Source of the DNA: an uncultured Alistipes sp.
Lineage (GTDB): Bacteria; Bacteroidota; Bacteroidia; Bacteroidales; Rikenellaceae
Length of the DNA: 64,000 nt
Reading direction: 5' to 3'
NCBI GenBank assembly: GCA_947364365.1
Contig: CANASP010000009.1
Coordinates: 1-64,000 of the forward strand
Positions 1 to 8,087 of the stretch are shown piece by piece. Numbering within the stretch: the stretch's first letter is position 1; each line of letters opens with the position of its first letter. A model generated the notes under the pieces. The model searched no databases. It saw only the letters and a program-made list of their open reading frames with translations, and was not told where the DNA came from. A program made the translations under genes and the position numbers.

Positions 1-644
1 CCCAGCGTCACGCGGTCGATGGCCATGAAGCCCGACGGCACGCCGTTGAAGGCGCTGGTGTTCTTCGACGCCTCCTCGATCTGCATCAGCGCGCGGGCCA
101 GGATGTCCTTCGACGACTGCACCGAACGCTTGACGTGTCCCTCGGCCACCTTGAAGATCTCGCCCTCGGCATAGCCGATGAGCTCCGTCACGTCGGTCGA
201 CTCGTCGTAGGAGCGGCGCTGGATCTCCGTGGCCGAGCGGATCAGCTCGCGCTGGACATATTTCTGGGCGATGATCTTGGCGTGGAACTCGACGTTGGCC
301 GCCGAACCCACCTTCTGCGTCAGCTGCGCCAGATACGAGGCGCCGCCCACCTTCTTGAGCTCCTTCTTCACCTTCAGCCGTTCGGTGACGGTGTAGAGGT
401 CGATGGGCTTGAGCTCCATCGAGAGCTCCTCGATCGCCTTGTAGATCAGGCGGTGCTCCTCGGTGTAGAACGAGTCGGGGGTGACGAACTCCTGGACGGT
501 GATGATACTGTCCTTCTCGAGCATCAGCGCGCCGAGGACCGCCTCCTCCAGCTCGACGGCCTGGGGCGGGACGTTGCCGACCGTCTCGGTCAGCGCCTCG
601 AAGGCCTCCCGGTTGCGGGAGGAGGGGGTATACTCTTTCGCCAT
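1..644 (-). CDS. dnaB: Replicative DNA helicase DnaB, N-terminal part (cut by window edge)
   Basis: This is the replicative hexameric helicase that unwinds DNA at the fork. Reading the minus strand from the ATG at 644 gives about 214 residues without a stop. After a short tail, the sequence from about residue 29 (QAVELEEAVLGALML) is the DnaB N-terminal domain. The linker and the start of the RecA-like domain follow (FNGVPSGFMAIDRVTLG), and the window ends just before the Walker A loop. The start is supported by a consensus Bacteroidetes promoter 24 bp upstream and by the DnaB-like sequence beginning soon after it. It is transcribed away from comF's 3' end on the same strand but has its own promoter. 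Confidence 0.95.
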   Translation of the reverse strand, partial: MAKEYTPSSRNREAFEALTETVGNVPPQAVELEEAVLGALMLEKDSIITVQEFVTPDSFYTEEHRLIYKAIEELSMELKPIDLYTVTERLKVKKELKKVGGASYLAQLTQKVGSAANVEFHAKIIAQKYVQRELIRSATEIQRRSYDESTDVTELIGYAEGEIFKVAEGHVKRSVQSSKDILARALMQIEEASKNTSAFNGVPSGFMAIDRVTL

Positions 645-667
645 ATCGTTTCGTTGGTTTCGAACCT

Positions 668-698
668 CAAAAGTACGGATTCGCCCCGACATATCAAA
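668..698 (-). promoter_or_regulatory. Promoter of dnaB
   Basis: On the minus strand, TTTG (698-695) is separated by exactly 19 bases from TACTTTTG (675-668). This matches the Bacteroidetes primary sigma pattern TTTG-N19-TAnnTTTG. It lies 24 bp upstream of the dnaB ATG. Confidence 0.75.
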
Positions 699-715
699 AG
701 CGCGGGCGGGAAAAA

Positions 716-1435
716 TCATTCGCGCTCCAGCTCCCTGCGCGAGACGGCCAGCGCCGCGACGCTCACGCGGCATCCGGGCACCGCCTCCGCGATCGCCTCG
801 ACGCACGAGAGCAGCGTCGAGCCGGTGGTCATCACGTCGTCGACCACCAGCACATGCCGCCCCGCCAAATGCTCGGGACGCCGCACGGCGAAGGCCCCCT
901 CGACGTTCCCGGCCCGCTCGCGCCGCGGCCGGAGGGCCTGGCTCGGGGTGTTGCGCCGCCGGTAGACGCAGCCGCGCACCACCTCCGCGCCCAGCTGCGC
1001 GGCGATCCCCTCGGCGAGATACTCCGCCTGGTTGTAGCCGCGCCGGCACCGCTTGAGCGGATGGAGCGGCAGCGGCACCACCGCGTCGACGTCGTCGTAG
1101 AGCCCGCTCTCCCTGAGGCAGCCGCCGTACCACGCCCCCATATCGCGGGCCGAGCGCCAGGCACCGTAGTATTTGAATCCGTGGATCAGCCGTCGCCAGG
1201 GGCTGCCGTGCACGAAAAAGAGGAAGGCCGAGGCCCGCTGGACGGGCGCCAGCCCCCAGCACTTGCGGAACACGGGGTTGTCGGCCTCGCGCCAGTAGCC
1301 CGTCAGGGGCGCCGTGGCACGGCACAGCGTGCAGACGGTCCGCTCGCCCTCGGCCAGCGCTTCGCCGCACACGGCGCAGCGGGGCGGAAAGAAGAGCGCG
1401 GCCACGTCGCGCCACAGATCACTGAGGATCGACAT
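716..1435 (-). CDS. comF: ComF family phosphoribosyltransferase-like protein
   Basis: The 239-residue protein has the ComF layout. An N-terminal zinc-finger-like double CxxC (C20/C23 and C35/C38) is followed by a type I phosphoribosyltransferase fold. The PRPP loop is at about 198-207 (VDDVMTTGST). In competent bacteria ComF works with the ComFA helicase in DNA uptake; in Bacteroidetes its role is unsettled. The start overlaps the end of priA by 17 bp, so the two are probably translationally coupled, and the pairing of a DNA helicase with ComF fits a DNA-metabolism role. It is the last gene of the run that starts at cdd. Confidence 0.88.
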   Translation of the reverse strand: MSILSDLWRDVAALFFPPRCAVCGEALAEGERTVCTLCRATAPLTGYWREADNPVFRKCWGLAPVQRASAFLFFVHGSPWRRLIHGFKYYGAWRSARDMGAWYGGCLRESGLYDDVDAVVPLPLHPLKRCRRGYNQAEYLAEGIAAQLGAEVVRGCVYRRRNTPSQALRPRRERAGNVEGAFAVRRPEHLAGRHVLVVDDVMTTGSTLLSCVEAIAEAVPGCRVSVAALAVSRRELERE

Positions 1436-3677
1436 CGCAGACCACCGTTATCGATTTGAATGCCGCCTCGGCCGCGAAGCGCCGCAGCTCCTCGCCCAGC
1501 AGCCCGCGCGCCCGGGCCGTCGAGGCGCCGCTCTCGATCTTGAGCAGCAGCCCCGCGAGCCACTCGCCGCGGATGCGGTCGACAGGCGGGGCGATGGGCC
1601 CCAGCACCCGGCGACCGAAGCGTTCGCGCAACCGCCGCGCCAGCTCGCCCGCCCCCCGGCGCAGCAGCTCGGGGTCGCGGTGGCGCAGCGTGAGGGCCAC
1701 CAGCCGGGCGTAGGGCGGATAGAAGAAGGCCTGCCTCTCGGCCAGTTCGGCGCAGGCCATCGCCTCGTAGTCGCCCGCCACGACCTGACGGATCACCCGG
1801 TTGCCCGGATCCGAGGTCTGGATCACCACCTCGCCCGGCACCTCGCGCCGTCCGGCACGTCCGGCCACCTGCGTGAGCAGCTGGAAGGCCCGCTCCGCCG
1901 CGCGGAAATCGGGATTGTTGAGCAGGTTGTCAGCGTTGAGCACCCCCACGAGCGACACCCCTCCGAAGTCGAACCCCTTGGCGATCATCTGCGTGCCGAC
2001 CAGGATGTCGGTGCGCCGCTCGGCGAAGTCGGCCACCGTGGCGCTGAAGGCCCGTTCCGACGTGGCGCTGTCGCGGTCGAGCCGCGCCACGCGGGCCTCG
2101 GGAAAGAGTTCGGCGATCTGCTCGGCGATCTTCTCCGTGCCGAAACCCATCGGCACCGGCTCGGCGACCTTGCATGCCGGGCACGCCGCCGGCACCGCCT
2201 CCGTGTGGCCGCAGTAGTGGCATTCGAGCTGCCGCCGGGCCTTGTGGTAGGTGAGCGTCACGTTGCACGCGGGACAGCGGGCCGTCCAGCCGCACTCCGT
2301 ACACGAGACATAGGGGGCGAAGCCCCGCCGGTTCTGGAACAGCATCGTCTGCCCGCCCCGGTCGAGCGTCCCGCCGATCCGGTCGAGCAGCAGTTTGTTG
2401 AAATGGCCGCGGCGTTCGCCCCGCTTGGCCGCACGCAGCGTGTCCGACAGCAGAATAGCCGGCGGACGGGCATCGCCGTAACGCTCGGCAAGGGTCGCCA
2501 GCCCGTATTTGCCGCTGTGGGCGTTGAGCCACGTCTCGAGCGAGGGGGTGGCGCTCCCCAGCAGCGTCCGGCACCCCAGCAGACGGGCCATCACCACCGC
2601 ACAGTCGCGGGCATTGTAGCGCGGCGCCGGGTCGGACTGCTTATAGCTGGCGTCGTGCTCCTCGTCGACGATGACCAGTTGCAGACGGTCGAGCGGCAGA
2701 AAGATCGACGAACGCACGCCGACCACCAGCTCGCCCCCCTGCGAACGGGTCAGGCGCAGGTAGGTCTCGGTGCGTCGCCGGGCCGTCAATTTCGAATGAT
2801 AGGCGGTCACGCGGCTGCCGAAGATGCGCTCCATGCGGGCGATGAGCTGCGCCGTGAGGGCGATCTCGGGCAGGAGCAGCAGCACGTCGCCGCCCCGCGC
2901 GAGCACCTCGGCCGCCAGATGGATGTAGATTTCGGTCTTGCCCGAGCCGGTGACACCGTGGAGCAGGGCCGTCGGCCGCCCTCCGTCGAACTGCGCCCGC
3001 AACGCGTCGAGCGCCCGCCGCTGCGCCGCCGAGAGTTCGGGCAGCAGAAACGACGAGCCGCCCCGCTCCACCGTCCGCTCGCGCTCGGCGATCGTCACGA
3101 ACCCCTTGCGCTCCAGCGTGCGCAGCACCTCGCCGTCGGCGTGCAGCAGGCGGCGCGCCACCTCGCCCGTGGCGATGCGGACCCCGTCGCCCGCGGCGGC
3201 CACCTCCAGCAGCGCCGCATATTGTTTGGGGGCCCGCCGTTCGAGCCGCTCGCACAGCGCGTGGAAACGCTCCTCGTCGCACAGCTCCGGAGCCAACGCC
3301 ACGTAGCGTTCGGTCCGGGGGCGGAATTCGTCCGCCGCCAGCTCCTCCTCGCTGTCGCCCGAGGGTTTCATCAGGGCGGGCAGCGCGCAGCGCATCACCT
3401 CGCCCACCGAACACATGTAGTAGGAGGCGACCCACTCCCACAGCGCCCGCCGGGGCGCCGTCAGAAGCGGCGCGCCGTAGAGGACGCGCCGGATCGGTTT
3501 TATGGTCTTGAAATCGGGCCGGCGGTCGTGGATCCGCCACACGATGCCCGTGAGAAACTTGCGCGGGCCGAACTGCACCGCCACCGCCTGCCCCTCCGCG
3601 AGCGCCATGCCTTCGGGCACGGCGAACGTATAGGCGGGTTGCGCCAGCGGCAGCACGATGTCGGCGAAGCGCGGCAT
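1419..3677 (-). CDS. priA: Primosomal protein N' (replication restart helicase PriA)
   Basis: PriA is a 3'-5' helicase that reloads the replisome at stalled forks. The chosen start gives 752 residues beginning MPRFADIVLP, which matches the PriA DNA-binding domain. An upstream in-frame ATG would add 55 residues of unrelated arginine-rich sequence from inside the neighbouring gene. Walker A is GVTGSGKT (241-248) and the Walker B box is DEEH. The paired zinc-binding cysteines (CTECGW...CPAC, CHYCG...CPAC) sit between the helicase lobes. The ATG shares one base with the stop of the yitT-like gene (TGATG), implying coupled translation. Confidence 0.96.
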   Translation of the reverse strand: MPRFADIVLPLAQPAYTFAVPEGMALAEGQAVAVQFGPRKFLTGIVWRIHDRRPDFKTIKPIRRVLYGAPLLTAPRRALWEWVASYYMCSVGEVMRCALPALMKPSGDSEEELAADEFRPRTERYVALAPELCDEERFHALCERLERRAPKQYAALLEVAAAGDGVRIATGEVARRLLHADGEVLRTLERKGFVTIAERERTVERGGSSFLLPELSAAQRRALDALRAQFDGGRPTALLHGVTGSGKTEIYIHLAAEVLARGGDVLLLLPEIALTAQLIARMERIFGSRVTAYHSKLTARRRTETYLRLTRSQGGELVVGVRSSIFLPLDRLQLVIVDEEHDASYKQSDPAPRYNARDCAVVMARLLGCRTLLGSATPSLETWLNAHSGKYGLATLAERYGDARPPAILLSDTLRAAKRGERRGHFNKLLLDRIGGTLDRGGQTMLFQNRRGFAPYVSCTECGWTARCPACNVTLTYHKARRQLECHYCGHTEAVPAACPACKVAEPVPMGFGTEKIAEQIAELFPEARVARLDRDSATSERAFSATVADFAERRTDILVGTQMIAKGFDFGGVSLVGVLNADNLLNNPDFRAAERAFQLLTQVAGRAGRREVPGEVVIQTSDPGNRVIRQVVAGDYEAMACAELAERQAFFYPPYARLVALTLRHRDPELLRRGAGELARRLRERFGRRVLGPIAPPVDRIRGEWLAGLLLKIESGASTARARGLLGEELRRFAAEAAFKSITVVCDVDPQ

Positions 3678-4573
3678 CACACCTTCGAGATCGCCTGGAA
3701 CCCTTTGCCGTAGACACCCATGACCGAGCCCACGGTGATGAAGGCGTCGGGGTCGACCCGCTTCACGAACTTGAGCAGCATCGAGGTCTCGCGCTTGAGG
3801 CAGACGACCATCACGATCTTCGACCGCTCCTTCGAATACCACCCTTCGGAGTCGATGAGCGTCACGCCGCGGTGGACGTTCTCGGCGATGGCCGCGGCCA
3901 TCGTCTCGTAGTCGCGCGTGACGATCATCACCTGGTTAGACTGCTGGTTGCCGGCCATGATCATGTCCACCGTATAACCGAACACGGCGGTCATGACGTA
4001 ACCGTAGATCACCGTGTCGATCTTGTAGCCCACGAGCATCGCCGAGCCGATGATGAGGAAGTCGGCGCAGATGACGATCTTGCCGTAGGAGACCGTGCGG
4101 TACTTGTTGATGATCATCGCCACGATATCCACGCCGCCCGTCGATCCACCCTGCATGAAGCTCATCGCCACGCCGATACCGGCCAGCAGACCGCCCAGGA
4201 TCACCGACAGCAGGCGGTCCAGATGGAGAAAATCGCCCTCGGGCAGCACCGACTGCCAGAAGTTCATGGCCAGCGAGATGACGACGATGCAGAAGACGGT
4301 CTTCACGCCGAAGTTCCACCCCACGATCATGCCGCCTATCAGGAGTAGGATCGAGTTGACGACGAAGACCATCGTACCGATCTGCACGTCGAAGCCGAAC
4401 AGGTAGGACATGGCGTTGCACATGACCAGCGAAAGACCGGCGGCGCCGCCGCCCGTACCGCCGGCGGGCAGGATGCAGCCGATCCAGCCGAACGAATAGA
4501 GCATCATGCCGACGGTCATCAGGAAATACTCCTTGACGAAGCCGATCACGCTCCGGGAACTCAGGGTTTTCAT
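3677..4573 (-). CDS. YitT family membrane protein (DUF161/DUF2179)
   Basis: This 298-residue integral membrane protein begins with a short basic stretch and then has about five or six hydrophobic segments. They include conserved glycine-rich parts (GGTGGGAAGLSL and GGSTGGVDIVAMIINKY) typical of the YitT family. The last roughly 90 residues form a soluble DUF2179-like domain, and the C-terminus reads GSVMGVYGKGFQAISKV. Transport substrate and function are unknown for most members. It overlaps the upstream radical SAM gene by 4 bp (ATGA) and priA by 1 bp, so it sits in the middle of a coupled operon. Confidence 0.9.
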   Translation of the reverse strand: MKTLSSRSVIGFVKEYFLMTVGMMLYSFGWIGCILPAGGTGGGAAGLSLVMCNAMSYLFGFDVQIGTMVFVVNSILLLIGGMIVGWNFGVKTVFCIVVISLAMNFWQSVLPEGDFLHLDRLLSVILGGLLAGIGVAMSFMQGGSTGGVDIVAMIINKYRTVSYGKIVICADFLIIGSAMLVGYKIDTVIYGYVMTAVFGYTVDMIMAGNQQSNQVMIVTRDYETMAAAIAENVHRGVTLIDSEGWYSKERSKIVMVVCLKRETSMLLKFVKRVDPDAFITVGSVMGVYGKGFQAISKV

Positions 4574-5550
4574 ATCAGGGATGGGGTATGACGGTTATCC
4601 GAAGGCAAATATACGAAAAAATCGCCTTGGTGTACATCGCGCGCCTCCAATCTTTTTTCGAGCATCGCCCACAGCCGTTCGTTGCGCACCGCGCCCCAGT
4701 CGGGACCGCACCGGTAGCGGGGCGGCGCCTCCGAGGCGAAACGCTCCACGACCAGCGAAGGACGCAGCCGCCGCAGGATCTCGACCACGAGGTCGAGGTA
4801 CTCGTCGAGCGTCCAGAAGCGGAACCGCGCGGGATCGGCGGCGTACTCCTCGGCCAGGCGCGTGCCGCGGAAGAGCTGCAACTGGTGGAACTTGACGCTC
4901 GTCAGCGGCAGGGCGTTGATCGCCGCGGTCCGCTCCACCAGCTCCGCGTCGCTCTCGCCCGGGAGGCCCAGGATGAAGTGGCCGCCCACGGCGATCTCCC
5001 GCTCGGCGGTCAGCTCGACGGCCCGGCGTGCCGCCTCGAAGTCGTGGCCGCGGTTGACCGACCGCAGCGTCGCGTCGGAGGTCGACTCGATGCCGTACTC
5101 GACGGCCACGTAGCGGTCGCGCGCCAGACGGGCGAAGTAGTCGAGCTTGCGCTCGTCGACGCAGTCGGGACGCGTCCCCACGACGATCCCCGCCACCTGC
5201 GGGTGGCGCAGCACGCGGTCGTAGAGCGCCTGCAACCGGTCGAGCGGCGCATAGGTGTTGGAAAACGACTGGAAATAGACCAGATAGCGCGACGCCGTGC
5301 GGTAGCGCCGCGCATGGAAGGCGATCCCCTCCTCGATCTGCCGCTCGACGCTCAGCCCCGAGCGGCAGTAGGAGGGCGTAAAGGCGCTGTTGTCGCAGAA
5401 GGTACAGCCCCCGGAGCCCAGCGTCCCGTCGCGGTTGGGGCAGGTGAAGCCGGCGTCGACCGAGAGCTTCTGCACCCGCCCGCCGAAGAGCCGCCTGAAA
5501 TAGGCCGCATAGGAGTGGTAGCGGCGCTCGTCGCCCCAGGGATAGCTCAT
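4570..5550 (-). CDS. TIGR01212-type radical SAM protein (YhcC-like)
   Basis: The 326-residue protein has the radical SAM cluster as CPNRDGTLGSGGCTFC near the N-terminus. The wide spacing between the first and second cysteine (CX11CX2C) is a hallmark of the YhcC/TIGR01212 family rather than the usual CX3CX2C. GTRPDC, EYGIES and GHFILGLPGE follow in the order expected for the family. The substrate is not established here. It overlaps dtd by 4 bp upstream and the yitT-like gene by 4 bp downstream. Confidence 0.9.
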   Translation of the reverse strand: MSYPWGDERRYHSYAAYFRRLFGGRVQKLSVDAGFTCPNRDGTLGSGGCTFCDNSAFTPSYCRSGLSVERQIEEGIAFHARRYRTASRYLVYFQSFSNTYAPLDRLQALYDRVLRHPQVAGIVVGTRPDCVDERKLDYFARLARDRYVAVEYGIESTSDATLRSVNRGHDFEAARRAVELTAEREIAVGGHFILGLPGESDAELVERTAAINALPLTSVKFHQLQLFRGTRLAEEYAADPARFRFWTLDEYLDLVVEILRRLRPSLVVERFASEAPPRYRCGPDWGAVRNERLWAMLEKRLEARDVHQGDFFVYLPSDNRHTPSLI

Positions 5551-5999
5551 TGGAGGAGTTTCGAGTCGATCCAGATCGTCACCGGGCCGTCGTTGACCAG
5601 CGCCACCTGCATGTCGGCGCCGAAGACGCCCGTCGGCACCGGCCGCCCCAGCAGCTCGCCCACGCGCGCCGCGAAGCGCTCGTACAGAGGTTGCGACACC
5701 GCTCCGGGCGCCGCGGCGATATACGACGGACGGTTGCCCCGGCGCATCGAGGCCATCAGCGTGAACTGGCTGACGACCAGCGCCTCGCCTTCGGCCTGCA
5801 CCAGATCGCGGTTCATGACGCCCGCCTCGTCGTCGAAGATGCGCAGCCGCACCAGTTTCCCGGCCAGGTATTCGATGTCCTCCTCGCTGTCGTCGTTCCC
5901 CACGCCGACCAGTACCAGCACGCCCCGGCCGATCCGGGCCCGAAGTTCGCCGCCGACCGACACCGACGCCTCTCCGACGCGTTGAATAAGTATCCGCAT
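5547..5999 (-). CDS. dtd: D-aminoacyl-tRNA deacylase
   Basis: Dtd hydrolyses D-amino acids from mischarged tRNA. From the ATG at 5999 the product is 150 residues, the normal size, starting MRILIQRVGEASVSVGG. The catalytic signature SQFTLMAS and the C-terminal NDGPVTIWIDS (cross-subunit GP motif region) are both present. A longer in-frame start would add 37 residues read from inside the preceding gene and was rejected. It lies 4 bp after the pseudouridine synthase and overlaps the next gene by 4 bp. Confidence 0.95.
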   Translation of the reverse strand: MRILIQRVGEASVSVGGELRARIGRGVLVLVGVGNDDSEEDIEYLAGKLVRLRIFDDEAGVMNRDLVQAEGEALVVSQFTLMASMRRGNRPSYIAAAPGAVSQPLYERFAARVGELLGRPVPTGVFGADMQVALVNDGPVTIWIDSKLLQ

Positions 6000-6003
6000 G
6001 ATC

Positions 6004-6696
6004 CTACCGTTGCGACTGTTCGAAGAAGGCCCACAGGTTGTCGCCCGCGGGCACGGGAGCCACGACCTCGACGGCCTCGTGGCGCACGGGGTGGTCGAAG
6101 GCCACCGCACGCGAGTGGAGCGAGATGCCGCCGCCGGGGACCGACCGCTTGGCGCCGTATTTCAGGTCGCCGCGGATCGGGCAGCCGATCTTGGCCAGCT
6201 GGGCGCGGATCTGGTGGTGACGCCCCGTGAGCAGCTCCACCTCCACGAGCGTGTAGTGCGTCGCGGCCGCGAGCGTCGCATAGCGCAGCCGCGCCTCCTT
6301 GCCCTCGGCCTTCGGAGCGTCGAAGGCCCGCGAGCGGTTGGTCCGTCCGTCGCGCACGATCCAGTGGCGCAGCTCCCCCTCGGCGGGGTCGGGCCGCTGT
6401 TCCGTAAGGGCCCAGTAGGTCTTGCGGATGCTTCCCTGACGGATCATCTCGTTGAGGCGCACGAGCGCCTTCGAGGTCTTGGCGAAGAGCACGGCGCCCG
6501 ACACCGGGCGGTCGATGCGGTGCACCACCCCCAGGAACACCGCCCCGGGCTTGGCGTCGCGCACCTTGATGTAGGCCTTCACCTGGTCTTCCAGCGCGCT
6601 CTCGCCCGACGGGTCGGGCTGCACCAAATCGCCGGCGTGCTTGTTGACCACCACAAGGTGGTTGTCTTCGTAGAGTATGTCTTCGGGTGTGAACAT
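6004..6696 (-). CDS. RluA-family RNA pseudouridine synthase
   Basis: The 230-residue enzyme converts specific uridines in RNA to pseudouridine. The catalytic motif HRIDRPVSG (59-67, Asp62) is the RluA-type HRLD box with Ile in place of Leu. The family's GRHHQIRAQLAKIGCPIRGD block is present near the end. There is no S4 RNA-binding domain, so it is closer to the short RluA/TruC-like group than to RluC or RluD. The target site cannot be told from sequence. It starts 13 bp after cdd. Confidence 0.9.
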   Translation of the reverse strand: MFTPEDILYEDNHLVVVNKHAGDLVQPDPSGESALEDQVKAYIKVRDAKPGAVFLGVVHRIDRPVSGAVLFAKTSKALVRLNEMIRQGSIRKTYWALTEQRPDPAEGELRHWIVRDGRTNRSRAFDAPKAEGKEARLRYATLAAATHYTLVEVELLTGRHHQIRAQLAKIGCPIRGDLKYGAKRSVPGGGISLHSRAVAFDHPVRHEAVEVVAPVPAGDNLWAFFEQSQR

Positions 6697-6709
6697 CGGT
6701 TCGGGAATA

Positions 6710-7165
6710 TCAGAGGATAAAGGTGAAAGGCAGCAGCAGCGAGGCCGACTCCACGACCGAAGCCGTGCCGCCGCCGCTCATCACCACGCGCAGGGGCGAC
6801 CCCTGGCGCCGCTCGACGTCGACCAACACCTGGCGGCACTGCCCGCAGGGGTAGCACTCGCGCACGGAGGGGTGCGAGGCGATGGCCAGCGTCTCCACCG
6901 GATCGTCGGCATAGTTCGAGGCGACGTAGAAGAGCAGCGACCGCTCGGCGCAGAGCCCCGCGGGGAAGACCTCGCTCTCGATGTTGCTGCCGTGGAGCAC
7001 CCGCCCGCTGCGCAGCCGCACGGCGGCCCCCACGCGGAAGTTCGAATAGGGGGCCTGTGCCAGACCGGTCGCCCGCTCGGCCTCCTCCACCAGCTGGCGG
7101 TCGGCCTCGGGCAGCGCGTCGAGCGACGCATAGTGTTCGTAGTCGAACGAAAGTTGCCTTTTCAT
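6710..7165 (-). CDS. cdd: Cytidine deaminase
   Basis: Cytidine deaminase converts cytidine or deoxycytidine to the uridine form in pyrimidine salvage. From the ATG at 7165 the protein is 151 residues, beginning MKRQLSFDYEHY. The zinc site is complete: C72-A-E74, with E74 as proton shuttle, plus P106-C107-G-Q-C110. YSNFRVGAAV is the usual substrate-binding segment. Upstream in-frame sequence runs through an intergenic repeat and another gene's antisense strand, so the longer start is not credible. It appears to be the first gene of the packed run ending in comF. Confidence 0.94.
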   Translation of the reverse strand: MKRQLSFDYEHYASLDALPEADRQLVEEAERATGLAQAPYSNFRVGAAVRLRSGRVLHGSNIESEVFPAGLCAERSLLFYVASNYADDPVETLAIASHPSVRECYPCGQCRQVLVDVERRQGSPLRVVMSGGGTASVVESASLLLPFTFIL

Positions 7166-7202
7166 TTCGCGGTTTTTCGATTTGTAATATTCGACCTTCG
7201 TC

Positions 7203-7279
7203 GCGGCCCGCAGCCACCCCCGGCGGAGGGCCGCCCGGCTCGCTTTAGCTCGCAGCAGCCTCCGCTGGCTGCGGTCCGA
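7203..7279. repeat. GC-rich intergenic palindromic repeat, copy 1
   Basis: The left arm (about 7203-7232, core CCGCAGCCACCCCCGGCGG) pairs imperfectly with the right arm (7259-7278, core CCTCCGCTGGCTGCGG). A variable loop lies between them. It fills most of the gap between the SIMPL gene's stop and cdd's start, so a transcript running through would carry a large stem. Confidence 0.75.
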
Positions 7280-7290
7280 AAGAGCCCGCC

Positions 7291-7995
7291 CTACTCCAGC
7301 ACGAAGCGGGCCTGGACGTTGTATTGCAGCTTGATGGTCTTGAAGTCGAGCGCCTGCTCCTCCTCGACGGCCCCCTCGGCCGCGTCGTACATCGACGCCT
7401 TGGCGCGCATGACCACCGCGTTGTTGTAGTAGGCCGGCACGACGTCGTTGTTCGAGTCGTAGACGTAGAAGCACTTGCCCACGCTCTGCCCCACGGCCTC
7501 GGCCAGCTGCCGGGCGGTCTGCTGCGCGTTGCGCATCGCCTCGGTGCGCACCTCGGCCTTCAGCTCGTCGATCTTCGAGTGCGAGACCCTGGCGATCGAG
7601 ACGTCGGAGATGCCCAGCGCGTCGAGCGCCTGCCAGGCGGCAGCCACGTCGGAGGCCGTCGTCAGCCGCAGCTGGTACTTGGCCGTGGCCACCGAGGTGT
7701 TTTTCTTGAGCAGGCCCGTCGAGAGGTTGGCCACCTTGAGCTGCTTCTCGACGTCGACGCCCAGCCGCTTGAGCGCCGCGACCATCTCCCGCTGGCGCGT
7801 CTCCACGGGGATCTTGCCCTTCGAGTCGCGCTCGTCGATCGTGATGGCGAGGTAGAACTCGTCGGGAGTCACCTCCTTCTCGGCCCGGCCGTTGACCTGG
7901 ATATAACTCGGAAACGCCTCTGCGTTCTGTGCCTTCGCCGGCATTGCCGTCAGCGCCACCAGCGCCAGAGCGGCCATCATCATCGTTTTTTTCAT
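7291..7995 (-). CDS. SIMPL (DUF541) domain periplasmic protein
   Basis: The 234-residue protein begins with a clear signal peptide (MKK, hydrophobic alanine-rich core, AKAQ cleavage region around residue 23). It continues as a DUF541/SIMPL domain, starting at VNGRAEKEVTPDEFYLAITI and including the segment AMRNAQQTARQLAEAVGQSV. The family is extracytoplasmic and poorly understood; some members are linked to outer-membrane or stress functions. The start at 7995 follows an AT-rich stretch. The reading frame continues upstream only through antisense sequence of rlmD, which was rejected. Confidence 0.85.
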   Translation of the reverse strand: MKKTMMMAALALVALTAMPAKAQNAEAFPSYIQVNGRAEKEVTPDEFYLAITIDERDSKGKIPVETRQREMVAALKRLGVDVEKQLKVANLSTGLLKKNTSVATAKYQLRLTTASDVAAAWQALDALGISDVSIARVSHSKIDELKAEVRTEAMRNAQQTARQLAEAVGQSVGKCFYVYDSNNDVVPAYYNNAVVMRAKASMYDAAEGAVEEEQALDFKTIKLQYNVQARFVLE

Positions 7996-8087
7996 TCTTC
8001 CGTTTTTTATGGTCCGTTTTCCTCTAAACGCGCCGGCGCAGCCGATACTGCGCCGCCGCTGCGCATCCAACGGTCGCTGCGCGGAAT

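Noticed and set aside
1314..3713. Plus-strand 799-residue open frame opposite priA
   Set aside because: Composition is Arg/Gly/His/Glu-rich with no domain, and it is fully antisense to a clear PriA. Long shadow frames are expected at this GC content.
3678..3842. A 55-residue N-terminal extension of PriA
   Set aside because: It lies within the yitT-like gene in another frame, is Arg-rich and unlike PriA. The ATG overlapping the previous stop is the natural start.
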